64,000 nt of DNA. It comes from Pseudomonas sp. NFIX28 (GTDB taxonomy: Bacteria; Pseudomonadota; Gammaproteobacteria; Pseudomonadales; Pseudomonadaceae). The notes beneath the pieces were generated by a model that saw only the letters and a program-made list of their open reading frames with translations, was not told the DNA's origin and ran no database searches. The position numbers and the translations under genes were made by a program. Location of the stretch: assembly GCF_900107395.1 (NCBI RefSeq), contig NZ_FNPW01000011.1, forward strand, positions 178,608-242,607. Reading direction: 5' to 3'. Shown here piece after piece: positions 15,726-25,280 of the stretch (within the stretch, counting starts at the first letter, position 1; each line of letters begins with the position of its first letter).

Positions 15726-16283
15726 ATGACTGTAATCAGTAAAACGGAGTTTGCAGCACGGCGTGGCTGGGCTAAATCGTATGTGTCCAAGTTGGCCAAT
15801 CAGGATCGGTTGGTTCTGACCGAGGATGGCAAGGTAGAGCTGGAAGCCACCGAAGCATTGCTGGCCGAGTCGGCCGACCCAAGCAAAGCCGCCGTCGCCA
15901 ACCGTCACGAACGGCTTCGTCTGCAACGGGAAGCGCAAAACGCCGGCGAAATACCTGCAGTGCCGCAAGTCGGGCAGGCGGCGGACTTTCAGAAATCCCG
16001 CGCTCTGCGGGAGCACTACCTGGCGCTGCAAGAGCAAGCCAATTTTCACAAACAACAAGGCACCTTGGTCGAGCGCATCGCGGTGGAAACCGGTGCCTAC
16101 AACGCGGGCCGCCTGTTGCGGGACCAACTGCTGGGCATGCCCCCGCAACTTGCAGCGGAGCTCGCCGTCATGACCGACCCCTGGCAAATCGAAAAGCATC
16201 TGACATCGGCTATCCGTCGCTCGCTTGAGGATGCAGAGCGCTTGTCCTCGGCGGATCTTCAACATGCAATGACCACGAGTTAA
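15726..16283 (+). CDS. Phage terminase small subunit (Nu1-like)
   Basis: 185 residues. MTVISKTEFAARRGWAKSYV is a winged helix-turn-helix like lambda gpNu1, followed by a helical region with a coiled-coil-like stretch (RHERLRLQREAQ) and a C-terminal part that would bind the large subunit. It recognises phage DNA for packaging. The large terminase expected next is absent: after the stop the next gene is an unrelated membrane protein on the other strand. This is the last phage gene of the element. Confidence 0.78.
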   Translation: MTVISKTEFAARRGWAKSYVSKLANQDRLVLTEDGKVELEATEALLAESADPSKAAVANRHERLRLQREAQNAGEIPAVPQVGQAADFQKSRALREHYLALQEQANFHKQQGTLVERIAVETGAYNAGRLLRDQLLGMPPQLAAELAVMTDPWQIEKHLTSAIRRSLEDAERLSSADLQHAMTTS

Positions 16284-16303
16284 AGCCATGCCTACGGAAC
16301 GAA

Positions 16304-17062
16304 TCAGTCCCGGATGATCTCGGCCAAAGCCTGGCGCATCGGCTCGCCGGAGACATGGACGAGGCCGGAGAAGGGCGAGTCGAGCTCCAGGATCATGGTA
16401 ATTCCTCCCGAAACCGCAATCGAACAGAGGCAGGAAACGGCGATCGTCGTGGCATTGCGAGGTGCGAACAAACCAAAGCTGGAGAAAACAAGGCCAAGCC
16501 AAAAGATCAGCAGAATCAGGAATGGCATCGGAATATTGCTTACACGTTGTTCCGCGAGCATCCAGCGCGCCTCTAACACGTCGTCCGTTAGCTTGAGTGC
16601 CTGCGAGCGGATCCAGCGCTGCCTCGGGGTAGTTGCAACGAGCATTAGAATCGAGTCCTGTGTCGCCTCCATCATCCGCACAGTCGCATCGGTTGACCGA
16701 GACGGTTCTCCAGCCATCGGGAACAACTCTTGCATTTTCGCACTGGCGTAGGTGCGCAACTCGGTACGCGCACCTTCCGCCTCTGGTCCGTATCGCTGCA
16801 TCAACCGGTTGATGCGGACGATGTCTATGGCGATTTTAGACACTTCAGCCGACCGTGACGAAAATGAACTGTTCGCCGTTGAAATCATCAAGCCGATCAC
16901 CAACGCTGACATCATGCCGACAATCGCCGCCGACACGGTGATGGCATTACGCGACTCATTACTAAGGTGATGCTCGGGCAAAGATCGCACAGCAAAAATG
17001 CCTATCAGTGCACCACCAAAGATACACATGAAGGCGATTACTCCAATACCGATATGGTTCAT
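16304..17062 (-). CDS. DUF4239 membrane protein
   Basis: 252 residues with four predicted membrane helices: two near the N-terminus (about 5-25, 40-62) and two near 180-235. They flank a long soluble helical domain (SSFSSRSAEVSKIAIDIVRI to about 170). This bestrophin-like layout is DUF4239, of unknown function; related proteins are proposed ion channels. The start at 17062 lacks a strong ribosome binding site. It is the first cargo gene after the phage remnant. Confidence 0.75.
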   Translation of the reverse strand: MNHIGIGVIAFMCIFGGALIGIFAVRSLPEHHLSNESRNAITVSAAIVGMMSALVIGLMISTANSSFSSRSAEVSKIAIDIVRINRLMQRYGPEAEGARTELRTYASAKMQELFPMAGEPSRSTDATVRMMEATQDSILMLVATTPRQRWIRSQALKLTDDVLEARWMLAEQRVSNIPMPFLILLIFWLGLVFSSFGLFAPRNATTIAVSCLCSIAVSGGITMILELDSPFSGLVHVSGEPMRQALAEIIRD

Positions 17063-17350
17063 GAGAGAAAAGTGCGCATCGCATCACCTTCGCGTTCATG
17101 TTGTCGGGAAGTTCGGTGCCGCAAGAGCAATATCTTTTTAATTGCGATGCGAGCGGCGCACTTGGATCGTTTTGTTGCATTGGTGACGTGTAGACATCCG
17201 CGCCGCGCCTTTCATGAATCGATTTCGGCCTATCTCTCTCACGATCACAACGTCCGGAAGGTCAGACAATCTTTGCCGATTTCACCCGCCGGGACTAAAA
17301 GGCGCCGCTCGCGAAGCGCGGCAAAGGCGGCCCGATCAACGAAATGACAC

Positions 17351-18943
17351 TCAGGATTGCCCGCTCGCGGATAGCCAGTCGGCGGCGCGCTCGGCAATCA
17401 TGATTGAAGCGGCATTGGTGTTGCCACCAATCAGTGTCGGCATGATCGAGGCATCCACAACGCGGAGTCCCTCAATCCCATGCACACGCAGCTGGCTGTC
17501 CACCACCGCCTGCTCGTCGATGCCCATTTTGCAGGTGCCGACCGGGTGATAAATGGTGTCGGTGCGCTGGCGCAACAGCTCGATCAGTTGTTCGTCACCG
17601 TATAACCCTTCGCTGTGCATATCCTTCAGACCGTAACGTGCCATCGGGGCTTGCTGGATAATCTCCCGGGTCATTCGGTATCCGCTGAGCAGGGTCTCCA
17701 CATCATCGTCATGCCCCAGAATGTTGGGATCGATGCGGGGTGGGGCGCTCGGGTCATTCGATTGCAAGCCAACGCTGCCTATGCTTTTGGGGCGCAATAC
17801 GCACACGTGGCAACTGAAACCATGCCCCCAGTGCAGCTTGCGGTTGTGATCGTCAATCATCGCAATCACCGAATGCAGCTGGATATCAGGGCGAGCAAGT
17901 CCGGAATCGGTTTTCAGGAAACCGCCACCTTCGGCGAAGTTGCTGACGAAGGGGCCGCTTCGATGCCGGGCATATTTGATCAGTGCCTTGCCCATCTTTG
18001 CGCCACCGCGCAGGGAGACTCCCATCAATGACGTATCGTGGCTCTTGTAGCGGAGCACCACATCCGGATGGTCTTGCAGGTTCTGCCCAACGCCGGGAAG
18101 TTCGTGCTGCACAGGTATGCCCTGAGGCTTGAGTTCCGCCTGCGGGCCAATTCCCGAGAGCATCAACAAGTGCGGACTACCAAAACATCCGGCACTGAGC
18201 AGTACCTCTTGGCGAGCCTTGATGGTCTGGTGGTTGCCCTTGATGCGCAGCTCCACGCCGACGGCCTTCTTGCCTTCCAGCACGACGCGCTCGGCGGCCA
18301 CCGAAGTCAGTACGGTAAGGTTCTTGCGGATCTGGCGAATCGGTTTGAGGAAAGCGGTGGCCGTGCTCCAGCGCCGACCATCGCGGATAGTCACGTCGAA
18401 CTGGCCGACACCTTCCTGGTCGATGCCGTTGAAGTCAGGGTTATGGTGGTGTCCGGCCACCTGCCCCGCCTCGATAAAGGCTTGGGTGACGGGATGCATC
18501 GGGTTCCTGCCGACATAAAGCTCGCCTTGCGCACCGTGATAGTCGCAGGCCCCGCGGTGGTTCATTTCACTCTTGCGAAAGTACGGCAGTACATCGGAGA
18601 ACGACCATCCCGGATTGCCCAGGGCCTGCCAGTCGTCATAGTCACTGTGATGTCCACGGATATAAACCATGCCGTTAATTGAACTGCTGCCACCCAACGC
18701 CCTGCCGCGAGGTTGATAGCCACGACGTCCGTTCAGGCCAGGCTGAGGTACTGTCTGGAGCGCCCAATTGACGTGTCGGCTCGGCACAATCGCCGCGACG
18801 CCCACGGGTGCGTGGATCAATGGCGAACGGTCTTCCGGGCCGGCCTCCAGCAAACATACGGTGACATTGGGATTTGCACTCAGGCGATTAGCCAGGACGC
18901 AGCCAGCTGAGCCGGCGCCGATGATTACGTAGTCGAATTCCAT
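17351..18943 (-). CDS. GMC-family alcohol oxidoreductase (AlkJ/BetA-like)
   Basis: 530 residues. The N-terminal FAD site is FDYVIIGAGSAGCVLANRL; the GMC signature RGRALGGSSSINGMVYIRG lies near residue 83-100, and the C-terminal catalytic region has YHPVGTCKMG and GGNTNAASIMIAE. It oxidises a primary alcohol to aldehyde with electrons passing to quinone or another acceptor. The closest functional types are AlkJ (long-chain alcohols) and choline dehydrogenase. ATG 18943 is used because the FAD motif follows at the normal distance; a TTG lies 24 bp upstream. It is divergent from an AraC gene. Confidence 0.88.
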   Translation of the reverse strand: MEFDYVIIGAGSAGCVLANRLSANPNVTVCLLEAGPEDRSPLIHAPVGVAAIVPSRHVNWALQTVPQPGLNGRRGYQPRGRALGGSSSINGMVYIRGHHSDYDDWQALGNPGWSFSDVLPYFRKSEMNHRGACDYHGAQGELYVGRNPMHPVTQAFIEAGQVAGHHHNPDFNGIDQEGVGQFDVTIRDGRRWSTATAFLKPIRQIRKNLTVLTSVAAERVVLEGKKAVGVELRIKGNHQTIKARQEVLLSAGCFGSPHLLMLSGIGPQAELKPQGIPVQHELPGVGQNLQDHPDVVLRYKSHDTSLMGVSLRGGAKMGKALIKYARHRSGPFVSNFAEGGGFLKTDSGLARPDIQLHSVIAMIDDHNRKLHWGHGFSCHVCVLRPKSIGSVGLQSNDPSAPPRIDPNILGHDDDVETLLSGYRMTREIIQQAPMARYGLKDMHSEGLYGDEQLIELLRQRTDTIYHPVGTCKMGIDEQAVVDSQLRVHGIEGLRVVDASIMPTLIGGNTNAASIMIAERAADWLSASGQS

Positions 18944-19077
18944 CACAGATTGATCCCGAGAGAGCAAATTGGGGCTGCTTCGTCAGGAAGCAGTAGGGGA
19001 TGTGTCGGGATAGATTGTTGGCGCAAACGCACAGAAAATTATTGACCTCTCATGACATTTATTTGATCTTTGATGAT

Positions 19078-20082
19078 ATGACTTCTTTAATCCGAACAAC
19101 GTCATTCACAGGATTCCGTGAAGTGACGAGCCAGCTCGGCGGGCAAGCTGACCTCATGCTTGAACGCTTCCGCATCAACCCGGACCTGTTGATGGACGAG
19201 GACGCGCGCGTGCCGTTACGTTCGTTGGTAGGGCTACTGGAGTTTGCTGCGCGAGAGCTGGAGTGTCCCGATTTTGGTCTGCGCATGGCCGAGTATCAGG
19301 ACTTGCATATTCTCGGGCCCATTGCGGTGATTGCCCGAACGTGCGCCACGGCGGGAGAGGCGTTGGCGCAAATCATCCGGTTTATCGGTTACCACAGCCC
19401 GGGCATCCGGCTGGATCTCGATCTGAGCGAGGCCAACGCTCCGCGTCTGGTCATTGATATCCGGTTGTCCGGACCGAGCCCGCGCCGGCAAATGGAGGAG
19501 CTGGCGATGGGGATGGCGCATAACGGCATGAAGTTGCTGTATGGCGCCGATTTCGTTGCTCAGTCCGTTCTGTTTTCCAGTCATCAGTCACTGGCGCAGA
19601 CACGCTACCGGCGCTATTTCAAAACGACGGTGTACAGGGGGCAATCCTGCAACGCACTTGTCCTGCGTGACGAGCAACTGAGTCAGCGCATCGAGCAGCA
19701 GGCCCCCTTCCTGCATCAGGCACTGGAACAGTATTTCGCCCAGTTCGACTGCCAAGCGACATCGGATGTCGTCGATCAAGTCGAGCGCCTGGTTCTGCGA
19801 ATGATGCCGATACAGCGTTGCCGTTTGCCCTTGATTGCCGAGCAACTCGGCATGCACGTGCGTATGTTGCAACGCAGGTTGGCCGATCACGGGCAAAGCT
19901 TTGATGAGTTGGTCGAGACCCTCCGTCGCGACCGTGCCGACCACTATCTGGTGCAAAGGCACATGCCGATGTCCCAAGTCGCCGGGCTTCTTGGCTACAG
20001 CGAACAGAGTGTGTTCAATCGCGCTTGCCGGCGCTGGTTTGCAATGTCGCCGGGAGCCAGACGTCGTCAGTTACTCAGATGA
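19078..20082 (+). CDS. AraC-family regulator
   Basis: 334 residues. The N-terminal half (about 15-200) matches the arabinose-binding-like domain found in OruR/ArgR-type Pseudomonas regulators, and the C-terminal AraC DNA-binding domain (about 230-330) shows LPLIAEQLGMHVRMLQRRLA and VAGLLGYSEQSVFNRACRRW. It is divergent from the GMC oxidoreductase with a 134-bp gap and likely controls it. The inducer is unknown, possibly an alcohol or fatty acid. Confidence 0.88.
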   Translation: MTSLIRTTSFTGFREVTSQLGGQADLMLERFRINPDLLMDEDARVPLRSLVGLLEFAARELECPDFGLRMAEYQDLHILGPIAVIARTCATAGEALAQIIRFIGYHSPGIRLDLDLSEANAPRLVIDIRLSGPSPRRQMEELAMGMAHNGMKLLYGADFVAQSVLFSSHQSLAQTRYRRYFKTTVYRGQSCNALVLRDEQLSQRIEQQAPFLHQALEQYFAQFDCQATSDVVDQVERLVLRMMPIQRCRLPLIAEQLGMHVRMLQRRLADHGQSFDELVETLRRDRADHYLVQRHMPMSQVAGLLGYSEQSVFNRACRRWFAMSPGARRRQLLR

Positions 20083-20103
20083 AGCCTCAGCCTTGCATTG
20101 GCC

Positions 20104-20562
20104 TTAACCGCCTTGCGGCACCACTCGGGCATCATTACCTGAGCCTTGGATATAAACGTTCATACCTTTACCCAGGGATGGATTGATCGGCTGGGTAACC
20201 GACACCAGTACACCACTTTTGACCCGCACGATGATCTGTTGCGCTACTATCGGTTGGTCGTACTTTTTCTTCTCTGCGTAATTTCCGCCAACAGCACCGG
20301 CGAGCGCGCCTGCAACTATGGCGACATCGCGCCCGGTGCCGCGACCGATCAGGCTACCAATGCCGAGTCCGCCAAGGCCACCGAGTACGGCGCCGACGCC
20401 ACTGTCGTGATTGGTCTGCATCTGAGTCAGCGATATCTGCTCGATCCTCCCTGAGCGAATCTCGGTTTCACCGGCACCGCCATCGGTTGATCCCACGGCG
20501 GAGCAGGCACTGATCAGCACAGTCGCCAACGTGAGCGTCAGCCAGGACAGGATTGCTTTCAT
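20104..20562 (-). CDS. Glycine-zipper outer-membrane lipoprotein (SlyB-like)
   Basis: 152 residues. Signal peptide with lipobox LISAC (Cys20), then a glycine zipper 2TM region (about 55-95, VGAVLGGLGGLGIGSLIGRG ... GALAGAVGG) and a C-terminal domain typical of SlyB/PcP lipoproteins. Such proteins brace the outer membrane and respond to stress. GAGG precedes the start. It begins a run of three lipoproteins and a porin transcribed leftwards. Confidence 0.85.
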   Translation of the reverse strand: MKAILSWLTLTLATVLISACSAVGSTDGGAGETEIRSGRIEQISLTQMQTNHDSGVGAVLGGLGGLGIGSLIGRGTGRDVAIVAGALAGAVGGNYAEKKKYDQPIVAQQIIVRVKSGVLVSVTQPINPSLGKGMNVYIQGSGNDARVVPQGG

Positions 20563-20576
20563 TGCTGTTCACCTCG

Positions 20577-21005
20577 TTATTGGTATTTGATGGCAATGCC
20601 TTTGAGCTTGCGTCCCTGGATCGTTTCAATGTCACGGCTCCACAGCGGGCCAGTCACGTAGGCGGCGACGGGCTGAATGTGGTCATAAACGATGACCACC
20701 GCGTCTGCGCCAAGCTTGGCCGCTTCTTCACGCAGTTTCTGTTCAACCTGAGTGATGGGCGGCGCCGGGTCGACACTGGCATTGATGAGGATTTCGCCCA
20801 GTTGCACATTGGATCGCGTAGGTTCTACGCGCAATACCTTGACTTCGCTGGGCAGGGTTGGCGCAGGATGCTCAACCCCGACGTACGCAGTCGTCTGGGC
20901 ATCGACCGTCGCGCATGCACTCAGCATCAGCACACTGGCGATGAGCGCTGCGGCGAGTAGCGGCATTTGTAATTTTGAGAATCGAAGCGATGAACAGGTC
21001 CACAT
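20577..21005 (-). CDS. Lipoprotein of unknown function
   Basis: 142 residues with GAGGG before ATG 21005. The lipobox is LSAC at about residues 28-31 after a long hydrophobic segment (PLLAAALIASVLML). The mature part (EVKVLRVEPTRSNVQLGEIL ... AKLGADAVVIVYDHI) resembles the YajI/RcsF-like alpha/beta fold of small envelope lipoproteins with a GADAVV motif. It lies 14 bp upstream of the SlyB-like gene and is likely in its operon. Confidence 0.72.
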   Translation of the reverse strand: MWTCSSLRFSKLQMPLLAAALIASVLMLSACATVDAQTTAYVGVEHPAPTLPSEVKVLRVEPTRSNVQLGEILINASVDPAPPITQVEQKLREEAAKLGADAVVIVYDHIQPVAAYVTGPLWSRDIETIQGRKLKGIAIKYQ

Positions 21006-21068
21006 GTCAGTTGCCCTCTGCTTGAGGCTTGTTCAACCGCCAACGTGCATCGGCGGTTGAAACAGGGC

Positions 21069-21746
21069 TCAGCTGCGGATGAACGCCCAGAGATCGGCAT
21101 TCAATTTGTCGATGGCGGCCTTAAAGTCTTTCGTCGTGATTTTCTGGCTTTCGTTCGACAGCTGCCTGCCAAATACCTTGCGTACGACTTTGGCTACGGT
21201 CTGATTGGTTTTCGCGTCGATAAACTCGGCTTCGAGGAACAGGTTAGTGTCCTGATCCCGGTGACCGATGGCTGCCTGCGTCGCCCCGACCACGGCCGCG
21301 ACCGGCACCACTTCATACCATTTCATGCCTTCGTTGGAGGCACTCACACCGGTGATAGCTGCGCGCAGGAGCAGGGGTTTTGACCCGGCCGGTGCTGCGC
21401 TCTCGTTTGAAACCACCCGGTATTTCTGGCCGAGCACGCCTTTGGCCTTGCTGGTCATGTAGTTCTGCAATTCGTCCAGCGTCTGCTGGTTGACCCGCTC
21501 GTTGGGCTTGGGCGCCGGATAGAGTTCCAGCTTGTTGAACACCACCGTGTCGTAAGCGTTTGCGTTCCACGACGGACTCACCCAGCGCATGGTCTTCTCG
21601 CCACTGGTGGTCGTCACTTCTTCCAAGTTGTTGTAGTTGGGGAGGAAACCGGAGTACTGGTCCTGTTCGGTGACTTTCGATGTACAACCAACGAGGAGGA
21701 GCCCGAACAATGCGGCGCCGATAAGTGATTTTCGGGACAAGTTCAT
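21069..21746 (-). CDS. DUF3313 lipoprotein
   Basis: 225 residues with AAGGAG before the ATG. Lipobox LLVGC (Cys21), then KVTEQDQYSGFLPNYNNLEE, which is the DUF3313 signature near the mature N-terminus. The family is found in outer-membrane lipoproteins of Gammaproteobacteria with no known function. It lies between the FadL gene and the other two lipoproteins, all on the minus strand. Confidence 0.82.
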   Translation of the reverse strand: MNLSRKSLIGAALFGLLLVGCTSKVTEQDQYSGFLPNYNNLEEVTTTSGEKTMRWVSPSWNANAYDTVVFNKLELYPAPKPNERVNQQTLDELQNYMTSKAKGVLGQKYRVVSNESAAPAGSKPLLLRAAITGVSASNEGMKWYEVVPVAAVVGATQAAIGHRDQDTNLFLEAEFIDAKTNQTVAKVVRKVFGRQLSNESQKITTKDFKAAIDKLNADLWAFIRS

Positions 21747-21792
21747 AGTGGATTTGCTCCTTGGGTAGGATCGTTTTTTTGTTAGCGGTACT

Positions 21793-23061
21793 TCAGAATC
21801 GCCAGGTCATGTTTCCGGTCAAGGCTTGAATCCAGGCGTTATCGAACTGACCGGAAGTTCGAGTGCCCGACACGGATTTAGTCTGATCCACCGGCTGGTC
21901 GCCGAGCCAGGCCATGACCCAGCTAACGTTGACATCGGTGTCCTTATCCAGGGCAAAGGTGGCCCCCGTTGCAATGCGCCAGGATTCACCCATGGGCACG
22001 GTGAAGGTACGATTGCTGTCCGAGACGGCGCTGCTGTCATACGCCACACCGAAGTTCCACAACAGTTGTTCGGTGGCCTGGAATTGCGCGCCGAGAGAGA
22101 GATGCCAGGTGTCCTTGAAGTTAGCGTCGACGGTTCTTGATTGCGATCCCAGCGCTGTGGTATCGACCTGCACGGCAATGTCACCGAACTCCGACCAGTC
22201 CTGCCAGTTGACCGACGCCAGTAACGCCCATTGCCGGTCGAGTTGCTGGAACAGACTCAGGGTGACGGTTTGCGGCACCGTCATATCCAATTGGGTATTG
22301 GTTCCATTGACCCGCTCCAGCAACCGGCCATCGCCCTTGACGTCCAACCCGTCTTCGAATTCTAGGTCGACCTTGCTGGTGTAAGTCAGACCGATGCGTG
22401 TGCCGAGTTGCGGGGCGTAAATCACGCCCGCGTGGGCACCAAAACCCCAATCATTGTCCTTGTACTTAAACTGCCCGTCGCTGCGGTCGGTGAACCCGAA
22501 CGGCGAGCGGTCGATGGCGGTCTGTGCTTGCAACATGCCGTACATGGCTCTCACGCCGAGCCCCACTGACCACTGCTCGTTAAAGCGGTACGCCACGCTC
22601 GGCACCATCGACAAACCAAGCAGGCTGGCGTTCTGCGCAAAGTAACGCCCTGACCATTCGTTGTCGTAATTGACCGCCAGCCCGAAGTCGCCGTACTGGC
22701 CGAAGCCGACGCTCCAATGGTCATCCAGTTCATGGCTGATGAAAAAGCTGCCGCCGGGAATCGGATCGAGAGCGTTACCACTGCCGCTGCCTGAGACATT
22801 GGTATCGGAATCGCGATCAAAGGTCAGTTCGCCATAAAGGACCTGCAAACCGCCGGTGATTTGCGTGCCTGGCAGGTAACTCATGCCCGCCGGATTACTG
22901 GCGATGGTCGAAGGGCCTTGGGCGCGGGCGGCGGCACCGGCATTGGCCAGGCCAACGTTATCTGTGCCGATTTCGTAAAGCATGATGCCACCCGCCCAGG
23001 TTTGCTGAGAGCACAGCGCAAGAAGCGTAAGGGCGGGTAAGGCTGTTGTTCTGGTTTGCAT
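21793..23061 (-). CDS. FadL-type outer-membrane transporter
   Basis: 422 residues from ATG 23061 with GAGG upstream. Signal peptide ends near WAGG; the mature N-terminus GIMLYEIGTDNVGLANAGAA and NPAGMSYLPGTQITGGLQVL are the NPA-containing hatch region of FadL. The rest is beta-strand rich and ends in a terminal aromatic (TWRF), as outer-membrane barrels do. FadL porins admit long-chain fatty acids and other hydrophobic compounds, matching the alkylsulfatase and alcohol oxidoreductase of the island. Confidence 0.9.
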   Translation of the reverse strand: MQTRTTALPALTLLALCSQQTWAGGIMLYEIGTDNVGLANAGAAARAQGPSTIASNPAGMSYLPGTQITGGLQVLYGELTFDRDSDTNVSGSGSGNALDPIPGGSFFISHELDDHWSVGFGQYGDFGLAVNYDNEWSGRYFAQNASLLGLSMVPSVAYRFNEQWSVGLGVRAMYGMLQAQTAIDRSPFGFTDRSDGQFKYKDNDWGFGAHAGVIYAPQLGTRIGLTYTSKVDLEFEDGLDVKGDGRLLERVNGTNTQLDMTVPQTVTLSLFQQLDRQWALLASVNWQDWSEFGDIAVQVDTTALGSQSRTVDANFKDTWHLSLGAQFQATEQLLWNFGVAYDSSAVSDSNRTFTVPMGESWRIATGATFALDKDTDVNVSWVMAWLGDQPVDQTKSVSGTRTSGQFDNAWIQALTGNMTWRF

Positions 23062-23263
23062 ATGAACCTCGACAAACATCGTTTCCAAGTTAGGGATGCC
23101 GGCGGCCTCCTGTCCTTGGATTCGCCACCTGTTGCCCACGCACTTCTAAAGGCGAATTGGCCTGTGTCGAGAAAACCTGAACTACGCTGACTGGGGCCGG
23201 TTTATTCGCCAACGCCCCCCTTAATTCTTAGTCCATATTCTCGATAACGAGAAGGAGCTACTG

Positions 23264-24077
23264 GTGAAAATACGCATTCTCCTCACGACACCTATGGCCT
23301 TGACAGTGATTTGGCCCATGATCGGTCTTGCCGCTGATAGCCAGGCCGAGCTGGCCAAACAGGCACTAAATCCGGTTGCTGCGCTCTACAGCCTGCCCAT
23401 TCAATACAACTGGAACCAGAAACTTGGCCCCAGTGGCGAGGGCTATCAAAGCGTCACCAATATCCAGCCCGTGCTGCCATTCAGCCTGAACGATGAGTTG
23501 AATCTTATTTCCCGGACTATCCTGCCGATTATCGACCAACATGGCCTTGTTCCCGGTGGGCAGGCCAATAAGTCGGTATCGGTGATATTACTCAAAGCTT
23601 CTTTTTTCACCCAAGCACCCAACCGCAGGCGACTGGATTTTGGGGGCGGGGCCGGCGATTCTGGTGCCAACCGGCAGCGATGACCTGTTGAGCACTGAAC
23701 AATGGGGGGCGGGCCCCACTGTGGTCGCCCTCAAACAAAGTAATGGCTGGACCCGCGGCATTCTGGCCAACCACATCTGGTCGCTGGAAAACAGCCCGCC
23801 CGATGACAAAGACAAAATCAACCAAACCTTTCTGCAGCCGTTCTTTAGTTACACCACCCACACCTACACCACCTACGGCATCAACACCGAATCCACCTAC
23901 GACTGGCAAACCCGCGAATGGTCAGTACCGATCAATCTCTCCGTCACCCAGTTGTTCAAAGTGGGTCATCAACCAATGAGCCTGCAAGCAGGTCCTCGCT
24001 ACTGGGTTGACAGCCCGAAAGACGGCGCCGAGGGCTGGGGATCTCGGGTGGCATTCACGCTGTTGTTTCCCAAGTAA
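23264..24077 (+). pseudogene. Frameshifted outer-membrane protein (phenol MetA-pathway-like family)
   Basis: The first part (GTG 23264, AAGGAG upstream) encodes a signal peptide and NPVAALYSLPIQYNWNQKLG; the last part, in another frame from about 23620, encodes WILGAGPAILVPTGSDDLLS through to VAFTLLFPK. Two single-base losses explain the break: one at about 23572-23576 and one in a T run at about 23597-23603. Between them the intermediate frame still reads GIGDITQSFFF. Repairing both gives one protein of about 270 residues. It is a pseudogene, or the assembly has two homopolymer-type errors. Confidence 0.75.
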
Positions 24078-24133
24078 GTCCAACCACAATCGTCAGAGCC
24101 CAAGCCGCAGTGAAGCGGTAGAGGCGATAGGTT

Positions 24134-25141
24134 TCATGGCGCCGCAGTATCAAAAGGGTAGATTTTCACCCACTCTTTCGCCATATCAACCACCGTCCAC
24201 TTCTGCGCCAAAGCTTCATCCAGCGCCTTGTCCAACTTGCCAATCTTCGACTCCCGGTCATACGCCCACTCACGCTGCGCGTCGGTGTGATGCACAAGTC
24301 CCATGAAGCGTTTGCCATCGCCCGCAGCGGTCCATTGCAACATTTGCTGATCACCATCGGAGTTACCAAAAGCGAAGATCGGCCGGCGGCCTATAACCGC
24401 GTCAATACTCACGGGTTTACCTGGGCCATCGTCGTTATGAGCGAGCTTAGGCATGCGCATGATCACCGGCTTGCCGGCGTTATATTGATACTCAGCGGTG
24501 AAGGTCGTCCCGATGACCTGCTCCGGTGGAACGCCATACACTTCCTCCGTCCAGGCGCGCATGAACTCCACTTCGCCCCCAGAAACGATGTAGGTTCTGA
24601 AACCGTTGGCTCGCAAGTAGGCGAGCAATTCCAGCATCGGCTGGTAGACCATTTCAGTGTAGGGTTTATGGGTTTTGGGATGCACGGACTTTGCGAGCCA
24701 TGTGCGGACATTGGCCAAAAAGGCTTGAGTACTGATCTCGGTATGGGTGGCATCGATGATCTTCATCAATCCCTCCATACCACTGCCAGCCAACGTTTTC
24801 TGGTCGTTTTCCAGAACTGCCTTGAACGGCTGCTGTTGTTGCCATTCAGGATGCTGTGGTGCCAGGCGTTTGACCTCTTCAAGGGCGAACAGCATCTGAA
24901 AATACATGGGCTGTTCGCTCCACAGCGTGCCGTCGTTATCGAACACTGCAATGCGTTCAGCCGGTGATACAAAATCCTTGGAACCATCGGCCGTCACGGC
25001 GTGCACGAATTCGACAATGGCTTGTTTGGAAGAGCCCTCACGCCAAGAGGGTAAGGGTTCGGCCGCTTGCAGTAGCAGCGGCCACAACAAGACAAGCAAG
25101 AGCCAATGCATTGCCGGACGACCCAATGAAATGTTGTTCAT
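24134..25141 (-). CDS. HAD-superfamily phosphatase, exported
   Basis: 335 residues, GGGGAG before the ATG. A signal peptide (HWLLLVLLWPLLLQAAEP) is followed by HAD motif I AVFDNDGTLWS (near 65-75), motif II in TYIVSGGEVEFM, and motif IV FAFGNSDGDQQML. It resembles phosphoserine-phosphatase-like HAD hydrolases that occur beside arylsulfatases. It probably removes phosphate from a small periplasmic substrate. It lies 140 bp downstream of the arylsulfatase gene on the same strand. Confidence 0.85.
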   Translation of the reverse strand: MNNISLGRPAMHWLLLVLLWPLLLQAAEPLPSWREGSSKQAIVEFVHAVTADGSKDFVSPAERIAVFDNDGTLWSEQPMYFQMLFALEEVKRLAPQHPEWQQQQPFKAVLENDQKTLAGSGMEGLMKIIDATHTEISTQAFLANVRTWLAKSVHPKTHKPYTEMVYQPMLELLAYLRANGFRTYIVSGGEVEFMRAWTEEVYGVPPEQVIGTTFTAEYQYNAGKPVIMRMPKLAHNDDGPGKPVSIDAVIGRRPIFAFGNSDGDQQMLQWTAAGDGKRFMGLVHHTDAQREWAYDRESKIGKLDKALDEALAQKWTVVDMAKEWVKIYPFDTAAP

Positions 25142-25280
25142 GGATTACTCCCCTAGAACCGGGCGAGAAGGTGAATTCTTAAATATCCACTGCTTAATTT
25201 TTCACGCGTGTTGGATACTCGCCAACTTCAAGCTGCGAAGTGGCGACCTTTGATGAGGTCGCCAATTTTCGGCTGATTGA

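Noticed and set aside
15479..15799. N-terminal extension of the KTSC frame
   Set aside because: It would read antisense through the iterons and terminase gene; the KTSC domain with a good ribosome binding site begins at 15478.
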